From: Sneathia vaginalis
Lineage (GTDB): Bacteria > Fusobacteriota > Fusobacteriia > Fusobacteriales > Leptotrichiaceae
Length of the DNA: 64,000 nt
Assembly (NCBI RefSeq): GCF_000973085.1
Contig: NZ_CP011280.1
Span: forward strand, 398,642 to 462,641
Reading direction: 5' to 3'
Positions 1 through 8,658 of the stretch are shown here, piece after piece. How positions within the stretch are numbered: position 1 is the first letter of the stretch; every line of letters starts with the position of its first letter. A program made the position numbers and the translations under genes. Under the pieces are notes generated by a model. It searched no databases and was not told where the DNA came from. It saw only the letters and a program-made list of their open reading frames with translations.

Positions 1-342
1 GGAATACAAGATAGCTTCGCTAAATTAGCTGATGGAGCAGTGTTCTCATCACAATTTACATCTGATGATACTTCACCAGCAGTACAAGAATTCATAAAGA
101 ATTACAAGAAGAAATTTAATAAAGAACCTCTAATATTTGCAGCACTTGGTTATGACGCAATGACTACAATAGAAAATGCAATAAAACAAGGTGGAAATTT
201 AAGAGATGCATTAGCTAAGACAGACTTAGAATTATTAACAGGGCATATAAAATACGATGAAAATAGAAACCCTAAAAAGAAAGTAAGTTTTGTTCAAATA
301 AAAGATGGAAAACAAGTATTAAAAGAAAAATTCGGAGATTAA
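1..342 (+). CDS. Branched-chain amino-acid ABC transporter substrate-binding protein, 3' end (partial)
   Basis: The reading frame is open from base 1, so the gene starts outside the window; about 113 C-terminal residues are present. They match the end of a LivJ/LivK-type periplasmic binding protein (type 1 periplasmic-binding fold): a segment with FAALGYDAM, a helix, then a basic C-terminus containing VSFVQIKDGK. The protein would capture leucine, isoleucine, valine or similar amino acids and deliver them to the LivHM permease. The stop codon lies one base before the livH start, so the genes are clearly one operon. The call rests partly on the adjoining livHMGF genes. Confidence 0.85.
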   Translation, partial: GIQDSFAKLADGAVFSSQFTSDDTSPAVQEFIKNYKKKFNKEPLIFAALGYDAMTTIENAIKQGGNLRDALAKTDLELLTGHIKYDENRNPKKKVSFVQIKDGKQVLKEKFGD

Positions 343-343
343 A

Positions 344-1240
344 ATGATTAAAAATTTAATAGATCAGACTATAATAGGTCTTCAGACAGGTAGTATTTAT
401 GCATTGATAGCATTGGGATACACCATGGTATATGGAATTGTAAAACTTATAAACTTTGCACATGGTGATTTGTTAATGGTAGGTGCATATGTAACATATT
501 ATGGCGTAGAAAAAGGTTTACCTTTTTCTATTGCCATTTTAATATCAATAATTTTTTGTGCTATTCTAGGAATATTAATAGACTTTTTTGCATATAAGCC
601 ATTGAGAAATGCACCTAGAATGTCAGTATTAATAACAGCAATAGGAGTCAGCTTCTTATTAGAAAGCGTAGCATTGATAATATTTGGAGCAGCACCAAAG
701 GTTATTAAACATGAATATATACCTAAGTATTTTAGCACAACAGATAGCATTAATATATTTAATTTTTCAGTAAGTTATTTATCAGTAGTAGTAATTCTAG
801 TATCAGTATTATGTATGGTATTATTACATCTATTCATAACTTATACAAAAATGGGTAAAGCAACAAGAGCTGTTGCACAGGATAGTGATGCAGCTAATTT
901 GATGGGTATAAATTCAAATTTAACTATATCATTAACATTTGCAATAGGTTCAGCATTAGGAGCATTAGGTGGAGTTATGTATGCTTTAATGTATCCTAGA
1001 ATAGAACCGTATATGGGTATAATGCCAGGGCTTAAAGCCTTTATAGCCGCTGTATTTGGTGGAATAGGAAGTATACCAGGTGCCATGTTTGGTGGATATA
1101 TGCTAGGTATGATAGAAACATATACTAAAGCATATATATCAACAAGTTGGGCAAATCCTATAGTATTCTTGTTGTTGATAATAATATTACTTGTTAAACC
1201 AAGTGGAATATTTGGTAAAAATGTTAAGGAGAAAGTATGA
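344..1240 (+). CDS. livH: Branched-chain amino-acid ABC transporter permease LivH
   Basis: A 298-residue, very hydrophobic protein with about eight membrane segments, the usual LivH length. It carries the family features ALGYTMVYGI and INFAHGDLLMVGAY near the N-terminus and the conserved cytoplasmic loop LKAFIAAVFGGIGSIPGA (about residues 228-245), which docks on the ATPases. It forms the inner-membrane channel with LivM. It follows the binding protein by one base and overlaps livM by four bases (ATGA), implying translational coupling. Confidence 0.93.
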   Translation: MIKNLIDQTIIGLQTGSIYALIALGYTMVYGIVKLINFAHGDLLMVGAYVTYYGVEKGLPFSIAILISIIFCAILGILIDFFAYKPLRNAPRMSVLITAIGVSFLLESVALIIFGAAPKVIKHEYIPKYFSTTDSINIFNFSVSYLSVVVILVSVLCMVLLHLFITYTKMGKATRAVAQDSDAANLMGINSNLTISLTFAIGSALGALGGVMYALMYPRIEPYMGIMPGLKAFIAAVFGGIGSIPGAMFGGYMLGMIETYTKAYISTSWANPIVFLLLIIILLVKPSGIFGKNVKEKV

Positions 1241-2208
1241 TGAAGTTAAAAATTAAAGATAGTTTTATTGTAGGAGTATTACTTATTGCTATTTATGCTT
1301 TTCTTTACTTAACAATAATGAATGAAGGTGTATTTAGCTATAAGGCAGGAATATATATTAATATATTAATAGCAATACTATTTGCAGTAAGTTTAAATAT
1401 TACAGTAGGACTAATGGGACAATTAAACCTAGGTTTTGCTGGGTTCATATCAATAGGTGCTTATACAGGTGCAGTAATTACAAGAGCAATGAGTAATGTA
1501 AATATTAATGATAATATTAAATTAGTAATTGCATTAATTGCTGCTGGTATAGTAGCAGGTATATTCGGTGTTATAGTCTCAGCATTGACTTTAAGATTAA
1601 AAGGAGACTATTTAGCAATAATTACACTAGCTTTTGGAGAAATGGTTAGATATGTAATACAAAATATAGACTTTTTAGGTGGTGCAGCTGGATTTAAAAA
1701 CATACCGATAATTACTAATTTTACTAATACATATATTGTAACAATAATCAGTTTAATTATTATCATCCGTCTTATGACATCAGGATATGGTAGACTTGTA
1801 TTATCAATACGTGAAGATGAAATAGCTAGTGAAAATATTGGTATAAATACTAACATGGTAAAGATATATGGATTTTTCATATCATCATTTTTTGCAGGAG
1901 TAGCAGGTGTACTATTTGCACATAATTTAGGGGTATTATCACCAGATAAGTTCTCTTTTGTATATTCAATCGAAATATTAGTTATGGTAGTATTTGGTGG
2001 AATAGGAAGTATAACAGGATCAATAGTTTCAGCATCCTTCATCACTATTATTAACGAACTATTAAGACAAGTTTCTGAATATAGAGTATTGATTTATTCA
2101 GTTGTCTTAATTATGATAATGATCTTTAGACCTGAAGGGCTTTTAGGAACAAGTGAATTAACTTTAAAAAAGATTAAGGAGAAAATACGAAAATGTTATT
2201 GGAAGTAA
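1237..2208 (+). CDS. livM: Branched-chain amino-acid ABC transporter permease LivM
   Basis: A 323-residue membrane protein of the LivM family: multiple transmembrane helices, the motif ADGLxxQLNLGFAGF-like stretch near residue 65, the segment LRLKGDYLAIITLAFGE and the ATPase-docking loop VMVVFGGIGSITGS near residue 250. It pairs with LivH. Two adjacent ATGs (1237 and 1240) follow the Shine-Dalgarno AAGGAG at 1226-1231; either could be used, and 1237 gives the ATGA overlap with livH. Its end overlaps livG by 16 bases. Confidence 0.93.
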   Translation: MMKLKIKDSFIVGVLLIAIYAFLYLTIMNEGVFSYKAGIYINILIAILFAVSLNITVGLMGQLNLGFAGFISIGAYTGAVITRAMSNVNINDNIKLVIALIAAGIVAGIFGVIVSALTLRLKGDYLAIITLAFGEMVRYVIQNIDFLGGAAGFKNIPIITNFTNTYIVTIISLIIIIRLMTSGYGRLVLSIREDEIASENIGINTNMVKIYGFFISSFFAGVAGVLFAHNLGVLSPDKFSFVYSIEILVMVVFGGIGSITGSIVSASFITIINELLRQVSEYRVLIYSVVLIMIMIFRPEGLLGTSELTLKKIKEKIRKCYWK

Positions 2209-2948
2209 AAAAAGCTGGAATAAAGTTTGGTGGATTACAGGCTGTTAGTGATGTTGATATAGAAGTAGATAATAATCAGCTAGTAGGATTAATAGGTCCT
2301 AATGGTGCAGGTAAAACTACAATATTCAACCTTTTAACAGGTGTGTATACAGCTGATTCAGGGAGTATTTGTATAAATAATACGGATATTACAAAGAAGA
2401 AAACATATGAAATAGTGCGTTTAGGATTAGCAAGAACATTTCAAAATATACGTCTATTTAAGCATTTGACAGTTTTAGAAAATATTAAAATGGCATATCA
2501 GTATAAGGTGAAATATTCAAATCTAGATGCAATATTTAGAAATAGAGAATATAGAAAAAGAGAAAATGAAGCTACAAGAAAAGCAATTGAGTTGTTGGAT
2601 ATATTTGATATGAAAGATTTGGCAGAATTTAAAGCAGAAAGCTTATCATACGGACAACAAAGAAAACTAGAAATTGCAAGAGCGTTAGCAACTAAACCAA
2701 AATTGTTACTTCTAGATGAACCAGCAGCAGGGATGAATCCACAAGAAACATTAGAATTAATGAATATTATTAAATTAATAAAGGAAAAATTTAATATTTC
2801 AATACTATTAATAGAACATGATATGAAATTAGTCATGGGTATTTGTGAAAAACTTTATGTTTTGAATTTTGGTAAGATAATAGCACATGGAACACCACAT
2901 GAAATTCAAAATAATAAGGAAGTTATTAAGGCATATTTAGGAGAATAA
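2193..2948 (+). CDS. livG: Branched-chain amino-acid ABC transporter ATP-binding protein LivG
   Basis: A 251-residue ABC ATPase of the LivG type. Walker A GPNGAGKTT is at about residues 35-43, the signature LSYGQQRKLEIARAL at about 150-164, and Walker B LLLLDEPAAGMNP just after. The Leu-Ser-Tyr-Gly-Gln signature and the Ala-Ala-Gly-Met-Asn-Pro after Walker B are typical of LivG rather than LivF. It powers LivHM on the cytoplasmic side. The start lies inside the livM 3' end, and the stop abuts the livF ATG. Confidence 0.94.
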   Translation: MLLEVKKAGIKFGGLQAVSDVDIEVDNNQLVGLIGPNGAGKTTIFNLLTGVYTADSGSICINNTDITKKKTYEIVRLGLARTFQNIRLFKHLTVLENIKMAYQYKVKYSNLDAIFRNREYRKRENEATRKAIELLDIFDMKDLAEFKAESLSYGQQRKLEIARALATKPKLLLLDEPAAGMNPQETLELMNIIKLIKEKFNISILLIEHDMKLVMGICEKLYVLNFGKIIAHGTPHEIQNNKEVIKAYLGE

Positions 2949-3656
2949 ATGAAGTTATTAGAAGTAGAATCAATGAATGTATATTACGGCGGTATTCACG
3001 CTGTTAAAAATCTTACCTTCTATATTAATAAAGGAGAAATAGTGGCACTAATAGGAGCAAATGGAGCTGGTAAGACAACTACATTACAAACTATTTCAGG
3101 TTTGTTAGTTCCTAAATCAGGTCAAATAGAATTTAAAGGTATAGATGTAACGAAAGTGAAGGCACATAAATTGGTTGAGATGGGCGTATCACATACTCCA
3201 GAAGGAAGAAGAATATTTACAGAATTAACAGTTTTAGAAAACCTAGAATTAGGAGCATATACTAGAAGTAATAAGGAAGCAAAAGAAAGTATAAAAGAAA
3301 TGTTTGAACTCTTTCCAAGACTTAAAGAAAGAAAGAATCAATTAGCAGGTACTATGAGTGGTGGAGAACAACAAATGCTAGCAATAGCAAGATCATTAAT
3401 GTCAAAACCAGAACTATTATTACTAGATGAACCATCTATGGGATTAGCACCTATACTTGTAGAAGAAATATTTAAAATTATTAGAAAGATAAATGACTTA
3501 GGTGTTACAGTCTTACTAGTAGAACAAAATGCAAATCAATCATTAGCAATTGCTAATAGGGCATATGTACTAGAAACAGGTGAGATAGTAATGGAAGGTA
3601 CAGGTAAGGAATTACTTGAAAATCAAGATATAAAGAAGGCCTATTTAGGGTCTTAA
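2949..3656 (+). CDS. livF: Branched-chain amino-acid ABC transporter ATP-binding protein LivF
   Basis: A 235-residue ABC ATPase with Walker A GANGAGKTTT (about residues 36-45), the family stretch THTPEGRRIF-like (here SHTPEGRRIF), signature MSGGEQQMLAIARSL and Walker B LLLLDEPSMGLAP. These are LivF hallmarks. It is the second ATPase of the transporter, starts on the base after the livG stop and is the last gene of the operon; a strong terminator follows within 10 bases. Confidence 0.94.
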   Translation: MKLLEVESMNVYYGGIHAVKNLTFYINKGEIVALIGANGAGKTTTLQTISGLLVPKSGQIEFKGIDVTKVKAHKLVEMGVSHTPEGRRIFTELTVLENLELGAYTRSNKEAKESIKEMFELFPRLKERKNQLAGTMSGGEQQMLAIARSLMSKPELLLLDEPSMGLAPILVEEIFKIIRKINDLGVTVLLVEQNANQSLAIANRAYVLETGEIVMEGTGKELLENQDIKKAYLGS

Positions 3657-3661
3657 GAAGG

Positions 3662-3689
3662 AATAGTTAGTTCGCTAACTATTTTTTTT
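3662..3689 (+). terminator. Intrinsic terminator of the liv operon
   Basis: Inverted repeat AATAGTTAG / CTAACTATT with a TTCG tetraloop, followed by a run of T. It begins six bases after the livF stop. Confidence 0.9.
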
Positions 3690-3693
3690 ACGT

Positions 3694-3831
3694 AATCGTG
3701 CTAAATTAAATTGATTAATTTAGGAAAATACAGTAAAATATGGAATGTAACAAAAATAATCGTGCGTTAATCGTGCGAAATTCATAGCACGATTGCTATA
3801 AAACCCAGTAAAATAGGGAAAATAATCGTGC
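3694..3831. repeat. Cluster of AATCGTGC octamers (intergenic repeat element)
   Basis: The octamer AATCGTGC occurs at 3694-3701, 3758-3765, 3769-3776 and 3824-3831, and inverted as GCACGATT at 3787-3794. The spacers are also related: CAGTAAAATA occurs at 3731-3740, and CAGTAAAATAGGG starts near 3806. This repeat block lies between the liv terminator and the next promoter and encodes nothing convincing. A single further GCACGATT is at 61416-61423, upstream of pflB, in a similar setting (preceded by CATA and followed by a TAGCTAT/GCTAT stretch). Function is unknown; a protein-binding array or a dispersed intergenic repeat family are both possible. Confidence 0.75.
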
Positions 3832-3852
3832 AATTTATTAACTATATATTTT

Positions 3853-3871
3853 TTATAACATATGTTATAAT
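3853..3871 (+). promoter_or_regulatory. Palindrome overlapping a -10 box upstream of the 3889 gene
   Basis: TTATAACATATGTTATAA (3853-3870) is a perfect 18-base palindrome, and its right half overlaps a consensus -10 box, TATAAT, at 3866-3871. A repressor bound here would block the promoter. No clear -35 is seen. The Shine-Dalgarno AGGAGG of the downstream gene is at 3878-3883, so the transcript leader would be very short. Confidence 0.5.
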
Positions 3872-3888
3872 ACAAACAGGAGGTGATT

Positions 3889-6660
3889 ATGAAGAAATAT
3901 ATAATTTTAAGTATGATAATTTCTTCAATAGCAGTATCAAAAGATATTGAAGGTAGAGTTAATATAGGTGCAAGTGCAAGTTTTGGAATAGAAGGTTTAT
4001 CTAGTATTAATATAGATAAAATGGGTACTATACAAATGTTCAAAACAAAGGTAGATGCACCAACTACAAATAATTTACAAAATTTTGTAGATAGTATAGA
4101 AAAAATTGATAATAAGGAAAAGAATAATAACAATAGCAATAGCAATAATAGTAGCAATAACAATAATAGTAGTAATAATACTACTACATCACAAAAACCT
4201 AATAAAAAGGTAGAGCCAAAACAACTTTTAAAAAAATTAATACTAAGAGGTATACAACTAGATTCTACATTATTTGATGGTTACATTAAAATGAATAAAA
4301 TAGGTACAACTTTAGGTGCGAAAGTTTATGGTAAAACTAGTAGAATAGGTGAAGATATTAATATATACAAGGTAGGAAAAGCTAAGGTATTTTTAAATAT
4401 AGATAATAATAAGTTTAAGAGCAATAATACATTGTATATAACAGGATATGATAAGAAAAATATAGGACTTGATAAGTATAGAGTAGAAGATAGTGCTGAA
4501 GACAAGTCAAATATGCAATTTGATTCAGATGGAGTTATTAGTCCATTTGAAACTAAGGTGAAACCAGAATTGGCATACAGGGTGAGTTTAGGTAAAAGAA
4601 AAGAATTCTTACTTGCACCAGGTATTTCAACAAATTTAATTGATAATGATAAATACAGATTAAATTTAACAGCTAATTACTATATCTCAAACTATAAGGC
4701 AGATAAATTTGATATAGATGAAGTTAAATATGATCTCCAAGATTTAGCACCAGGGAAACAAGAAGTTGAATATTTCAAAAACTGGGAATTAGGAAAAGAG
4801 AGAAATATTGAAGAAGGTATACTAGATGGAAATAATGGTTCAATTCGATCAATTGGTCACCCAACAGGAGCACTATATGGTGAAAGTGTTGTTTCATATG
4901 CAATGAATAAGGCATATGACTACCTTATTAATAATTCAGGTAGTGCTGGTAAAAAAATAGATGAAATAGTAAAAAGAATTAGAAATGAAAATGGCAAAGC
5001 TAGTTTAAAAGATATTACCTCCTTAGCAAGCAAACAAAGTCAAGAACAATTAATTAGTTTAAAAAATGATTTTCCTAAGATGTATGAAACATTTTTAAAA
5101 GATGCCCTATTAGAACTAGGTGTAACACCAGGAAATAGAGAAATATCAAGCTATCATCTAAAACAATATATACCACCACATTCATTAGACTACATACTAC
5201 CACAACAACAAAATACAAAAGAAGTAAAGGTACAAGACAGAAGTGCAATTACAGAAGGTGAAAGTGAGAATAGTAATAAGTTTGGTGAATTAGAGTATTT
5301 ATTCCCACAACAAAAATTAAAGGGAGTTACAAGTATAGTTGAAAATGTTAAGTTTATAAACTCTGTTGAAGATTTAACTAAAATATTCGAAAATATAAGA
5401 CCTAGTATTGAATATTTTGGAAAAATAAAAAATAATTTATTTATAGAAGGAGCAAATGGTCTCATATCAGGCGAATTGAAACAAAACTTAAAAAAATTAA
5501 AAGATGAAACTGTAAAAAATAGAAAGAAAATAAATGAAATATTAGATGAAAGTGTATCATTATTAAAAACAATGAATAAAGAGATGTATAATAATAAAAA
5601 TAAAACTATAAATAATACCATAAATGAATTAGTAAAAACTAAACAAAATATTCAATCAACAATCAATGTTATTAGTGGAAAGACATTTAAAGATGTAAAA
5701 TGGTATAATGTTTTAAGTGTTATAAGTGATGTAAAAAATTTTATTGAAACAATATTTTCAATGAGAGATGTTGATAAAAACTATAAAGCCAATATCGAAA
5801 ATGTTGTAGGTGAATTTGGAACCAAAATGGTTAAAGATGCAACAGACATAATCTTTGAACCTGAAAATGTTCCTAACTTTGATATGCTTCTAGGTCTTAA
5901 TATAGTTAAGAGTGAACATGATGCTGTTAAGTATGATTATGAAGCTAAGATGTTGAAAAAATTAAATGAACCTAAATATGCTGTTCATAATGGTGGTGTA
6001 GGTCATGGGTTAAATATTAATCTTAGATATGATAATAAGGTGAAGCCTATTTACCTAAATACTAATGTTGATATGTTACATTACAGTAATGTAAATAATC
6101 ATATGAATAGGGTGGCACTTTCTAATGAACTAGGATATACACCAAATAAATTTGATTTTGTAGCTAAAACAGATTTAGCGTATAAAGATATTAAGCTTAA
6201 TGATTTGGCGTATAGTAAACTTAATGCAGACTTAGATTTATCATTGAAATTTAAGTTACGTTCTCGTAATTCTAAGTGGTTATTAAGACCAGGTATAGAA
6301 TATGTTGGTAATTATGAATATGTTAATACAAAAAATAGTGTAGAACCTGTTGAAATATTTAAACGTGATAAAAAGGGAAATTTAATTGATAAGAAGAAAG
6401 GTAATTCTGTTGATATTACTAAAGAATCAAGATACAAGTATGGAAAAAACTTGAAAGAAGAATTTCAAACTCAAACAGTTACACATAGTAAAAAATGGTT
6501 GAAGCCTACTCATACAATAATACCAAGTGTAGATCTAATATATACACCTACAAAAAATATTGATATATCATATGGAGTTATTGTTCCTGTGAAGTTTATA
6601 GGCAAAGATTTTGATGGTATTATGATAAAGAATAAGGTGGGAGTAGGAATAAAATTTTAA
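3889..6660 (+). CDS. Large exported, probably outer-membrane protein of unknown function
   Basis: I do not recognise a named family. The start at ATG 3889 is chosen because AGGAGG lies five bases upstream; the 923-residue product begins with a short signal peptide (MKKYIILSMIISSIAVS). A low-complexity Asn/Ser/Thr linker spans about residues 78-102 (bases 4120-4190). The middle has long charged, partly coiled-coil-prone stretches (about 530-620). The last ~230 residues alternate hydrophobic and polar residues as in beta-strands (for example NLRYDNKVKPIYLNTNVDML), and the protein ends in Phe, as many outer-membrane barrels do. A role as a barrel adhesin or transporter is inference. It is a single-gene unit with its own promoter and terminator. 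Confidence 0.7.
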   Translation: MKKYIILSMIISSIAVSKDIEGRVNIGASASFGIEGLSSINIDKMGTIQMFKTKVDAPTTNNLQNFVDSIEKIDNKEKNNNNSNSNNSSNNNNSSNNTTTSQKPNKKVEPKQLLKKLILRGIQLDSTLFDGYIKMNKIGTTLGAKVYGKTSRIGEDINIYKVGKAKVFLNIDNNKFKSNNTLYITGYDKKNIGLDKYRVEDSAEDKSNMQFDSDGVISPFETKVKPELAYRVSLGKRKEFLLAPGISTNLIDNDKYRLNLTANYYISNYKADKFDIDEVKYDLQDLAPGKQEVEYFKNWELGKERNIEEGILDGNNGSIRSIGHPTGALYGESVVSYAMNKAYDYLINNSGSAGKKIDEIVKRIRNENGKASLKDITSLASKQSQEQLISLKNDFPKMYETFLKDALLELGVTPGNREISSYHLKQYIPPHSLDYILPQQQNTKEVKVQDRSAITEGESENSNKFGELEYLFPQQKLKGVTSIVENVKFINSVEDLTKIFENIRPSIEYFGKIKNNLFIEGANGLISGELKQNLKKLKDETVKNRKKINEILDESVSLLKTMNKEMYNNKNKTINNTINELVKTKQNIQSTINVISGKTFKDVKWYNVLSVISDVKNFIETIFSMRDVDKNYKANIENVVGEFGTKMVKDATDIIFEPENVPNFDMLLGLNIVKSEHDAVKYDYEAKMLKKLNEPKYAVHNGGVGHGLNINLRYDNKVKPIYLNTNVDMLHYSNVNNHMNRVALSNELGYTPNKFDFVAKTDLAYKDIKLNDLAYSKLNADLDLSLKFKLRSRNSKWLLRPGIEYVGNYEYVNTKNSVEPVEIFKRDKKGNLIDKKKGNSVDITKESRYKYGKNLKEEFQTQTVTHSKKWLKPTHTIIPSVDLIYTPTKNIDISYGVIVPVKFIGKDFDGIMIKNKVGVGIKF

Positions 6661-6684
6661 AAAAAGGCAACTTGCCTTTTTTTT
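6661..6684 (+). terminator. Intrinsic terminator after the large exported protein
   Basis: AAGGC AACTT GCCTT hairpin preceded by A and followed by eight T; it starts directly after the stop codon. Confidence 0.85.
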
Positions 6685-6699
6685 ATAGTCTTTTTTTGA

Positions 6700-6870
6700 T
6701 ATAATATATTAAAGACTGATACAGATACTGAAAAAAGAATTTATTCTTTTAGCGCCAGGGCTAGAGATAGTTGACGAGGACAAAGTTATCGAAATATTCG
6801 GCGGATGCTTTGCGGAATGTCTATTCCGATAGGATATTAATTATTCATAGACATCAGTCATTAAGGAGGA
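6700..6870 (+). ncRNA. glmS ribozyme/riboswitch leader
   Basis: The leader of glmS contains the conserved glmS ribozyme core: AGCGCCAGG at 6751, AGTTGACGAGGA at about 6769-6780, TTATCGAAATATTCGGCGG at about 6787-6805 and the following GATGC. Known biology: the RNA self-cleaves when it binds glucosamine-6-phosphate, lowering glmS mRNA; the scissile bond is expected just 5' of G6752. A -10 box TATAAT lies at 6700-6705, placing the transcript start near 6711. TTAAAGACTGAT (6709-6720) is complementary, with one mismatch, to ATCAGTCATTAA (6853-6864), so an outer helix could enclose the whole ribozyme. Its 3' strand touches the Shine-Dalgarno AAGGAGGA at 6863-6870. Confidence 0.92.
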
Positions 6871-6876
6871 ATACAT

Positions 6877-8658
6877 ATGTGCGGAATAGTAGGATATTTC
6901 GGAGACAAAAAAGCAAGTGACATAATTCTTGATGGATTATCAAAATTAGAATATAGGGGTTATGACTCAGCAGGTATCGCTGTAATTAGTGATGGAGAAA
7001 TTAAATCAAGAAAACACAAAGGTAAATTAAGTGTTTTAGTTGAAAGTTTAAAAAAAGAAGATATATTTGGTCATGTTGGAATAGGTCATACAAGATGGGC
7101 AACACATGGTGCACCATCTGATGTAAATTCACATCCACATTTTAATAATGACAAGAGTATAGCTGTTGTACATAATGGGATAATAGAAAATTATCAAGAG
7201 TTAAAAAAAGAATTGGAAGAAAAAGGTGCAAAATTTGTTTCAAGTACAGATACAGAAGTAGTTGCACATCTAATATCATTGTATTATACAGGATCACTAA
7301 AAGAAGCTGTGTATAAGGCAACAAAGAGACTAGAAGGTAGTTATGCATTAGGAGTAATTTGTAAGAATAATCCAGAAGAATTAGTTGCTGTTAGAAAATC
7401 ATCACCATTAATCTTAGGTTTAGGTGAAAATGAGTATTTTATAGCCTCTGATATACCAGCAATATTAAAATACACAAGAGAAGTTGTGTACTTAGAAGAT
7501 CATGATTTGGTAGTGATAAATAGAAGTGGTGTAAGTATATATGACGAACAAATGAATAAAGTAAAAAGAGAAGTTAATCATGTAGAATGGGATATACAAG
7601 CTGCAACTAAGGGTGGATATGATTTTTTTATGGATAAAGAAATACATGAACAAAAAGAAGCAGTGAAAAATACCATAGAAAAAAGTTTGTTAAACCTTAG
7701 AGAAATTAATATAGATTTTAGTGATATTGATAAGATATATATAGTAGCATGTGGAACTGCATATAACGCAGGTACAATAGGTAAGTATTACTTCCAAGAA
7801 TACTTGAATAAGCCAGTATATACAGATATCGCATCAGAATTTAGATACAATAAGCAATTTATAGACCAACACACCCTAGTTATACTAGTAAGTCAATCTG
7901 GAGAAACTGCAGATACTTTAGCAGTGTTAAGAAAAGTTAAAGAACATGGTTGTAAAGTCTTAGCAGTAACAAATGTAGTTGGTTCTACAATATCAAGAGA
8001 AGCAGATAATGTATTCTATACATTTGCAGGTCCAGAAATTGCAGTTGCATCAACTAAAGCGTATACTACACAAATAGTATCATTATACTTAATTGCAAGA
8101 TATTTCTCTACTACAAAGGAAGAATATGAAGATGTTCTTAAAGAAGCAGTTAAAATATGTCCTTTAATTGATGAAGTATTAGAAAAAGAAAAAGATATCA
8201 AAGAAATTGCAAGAAAGTTTATTAACGCTAAGAGTATATTCTATTTAGGTAGATCAATAGACCATGCATTAGCAAATGAAGGAGCATTAAAGCTAAAAGA
8301 AATTTCATACATTCATGCAGAAAGTTTTGCAGCTGGTGAATTAAAACATGGGACTATAGCATTAATTGAAAATATGACACCAGTAGTTGCAATAATGACG
8401 CAAAAAGACTTGTATGACAAGATGTTATCTAATATACAAGAAGTTAAGGCAAGAGGAGCATATATTGTAGCAGTTACAAATGACAATGAAAAGATAAAGT
8501 TTGCAGATGACACAATACAAATACCAGAATTTTGTCAAATGTTAACACCAATATTAGCAGTAATACCATTACAAATACTTGCATATTACACATCATACCT
8601 AAAAGGTTATGACGTAGATAAACCAAGAAATTTAGCTAAGTCAGTTACGGTGGAATAA
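6877..8658 (+). CDS. glmS: Glutamine-fructose-6-phosphate aminotransferase (isomerizing)
   Basis: A 593-residue protein starting MCGIVGYFG: Cys2 is the nucleophile of the glutaminase domain (about residues 2-220), followed by two SIS sugar-isomerase domains (with VACGTAYNAG, SQSGETADTL and GELKHGTIALI) and the conserved end DKPRNLAKSVTVE. It makes glucosamine-6-phosphate, the first committed step to peptidoglycan and LPS amino sugars. Regulation is by the upstream glmS ribozyme. Shine-Dalgarno AAGGAGGA is six bases before the ATG. Its stop overlaps the ung start by one base. Confidence 0.98.
   Translation: MCGIVGYFGDKKASDIILDGLSKLEYRGYDSAGIAVISDGEIKSRKHKGKLSVLVESLKKEDIFGHVGIGHTRWATHGAPSDVNSHPHFNNDKSIAVVHNGIIENYQELKKELEEKGAKFVSSTDTEVVAHLISLYYTGSLKEAVYKATKRLEGSYALGVICKNNPEELVAVRKSSPLILGLGENEYFIASDIPAILKYTREVVYLEDHDLVVINRSGVSIYDEQMNKVKREVNHVEWDIQAATKGGYDFFMDKEIHEQKEAVKNTIEKSLLNLREINIDFSDIDKIYIVACGTAYNAGTIGKYYFQEYLNKPVYTDIASEFRYNKQFIDQHTLVILVSQSGETADTLAVLRKVKEHGCKVLAVTNVVGSTISREADNVFYTFAGPEIAVASTKAYTTQIVSLYLIARYFSTTKEEYEDVLKEAVKICPLIDEVLEKEKDIKEIARKFINAKSIFYLGRSIDHALANEGALKLKEISYIHAESFAAGELKHGTIALIENMTPVVAIMTQKDLYDKMLSNIQEVKARGAYIVAVTNDNEKIKFADDTIQIPEFCQMLTPILAVIPLQILAYYTSYLKGYDVDKPRNLAKSVTVE

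Noticed and set aside
3720-4163. Reverse-strand open frame with a long leucine run
   Set aside because: It is the complement of the AAT-rich Asn/Ser linker and of the AATCGTGC repeats; no ribosome site or family features.
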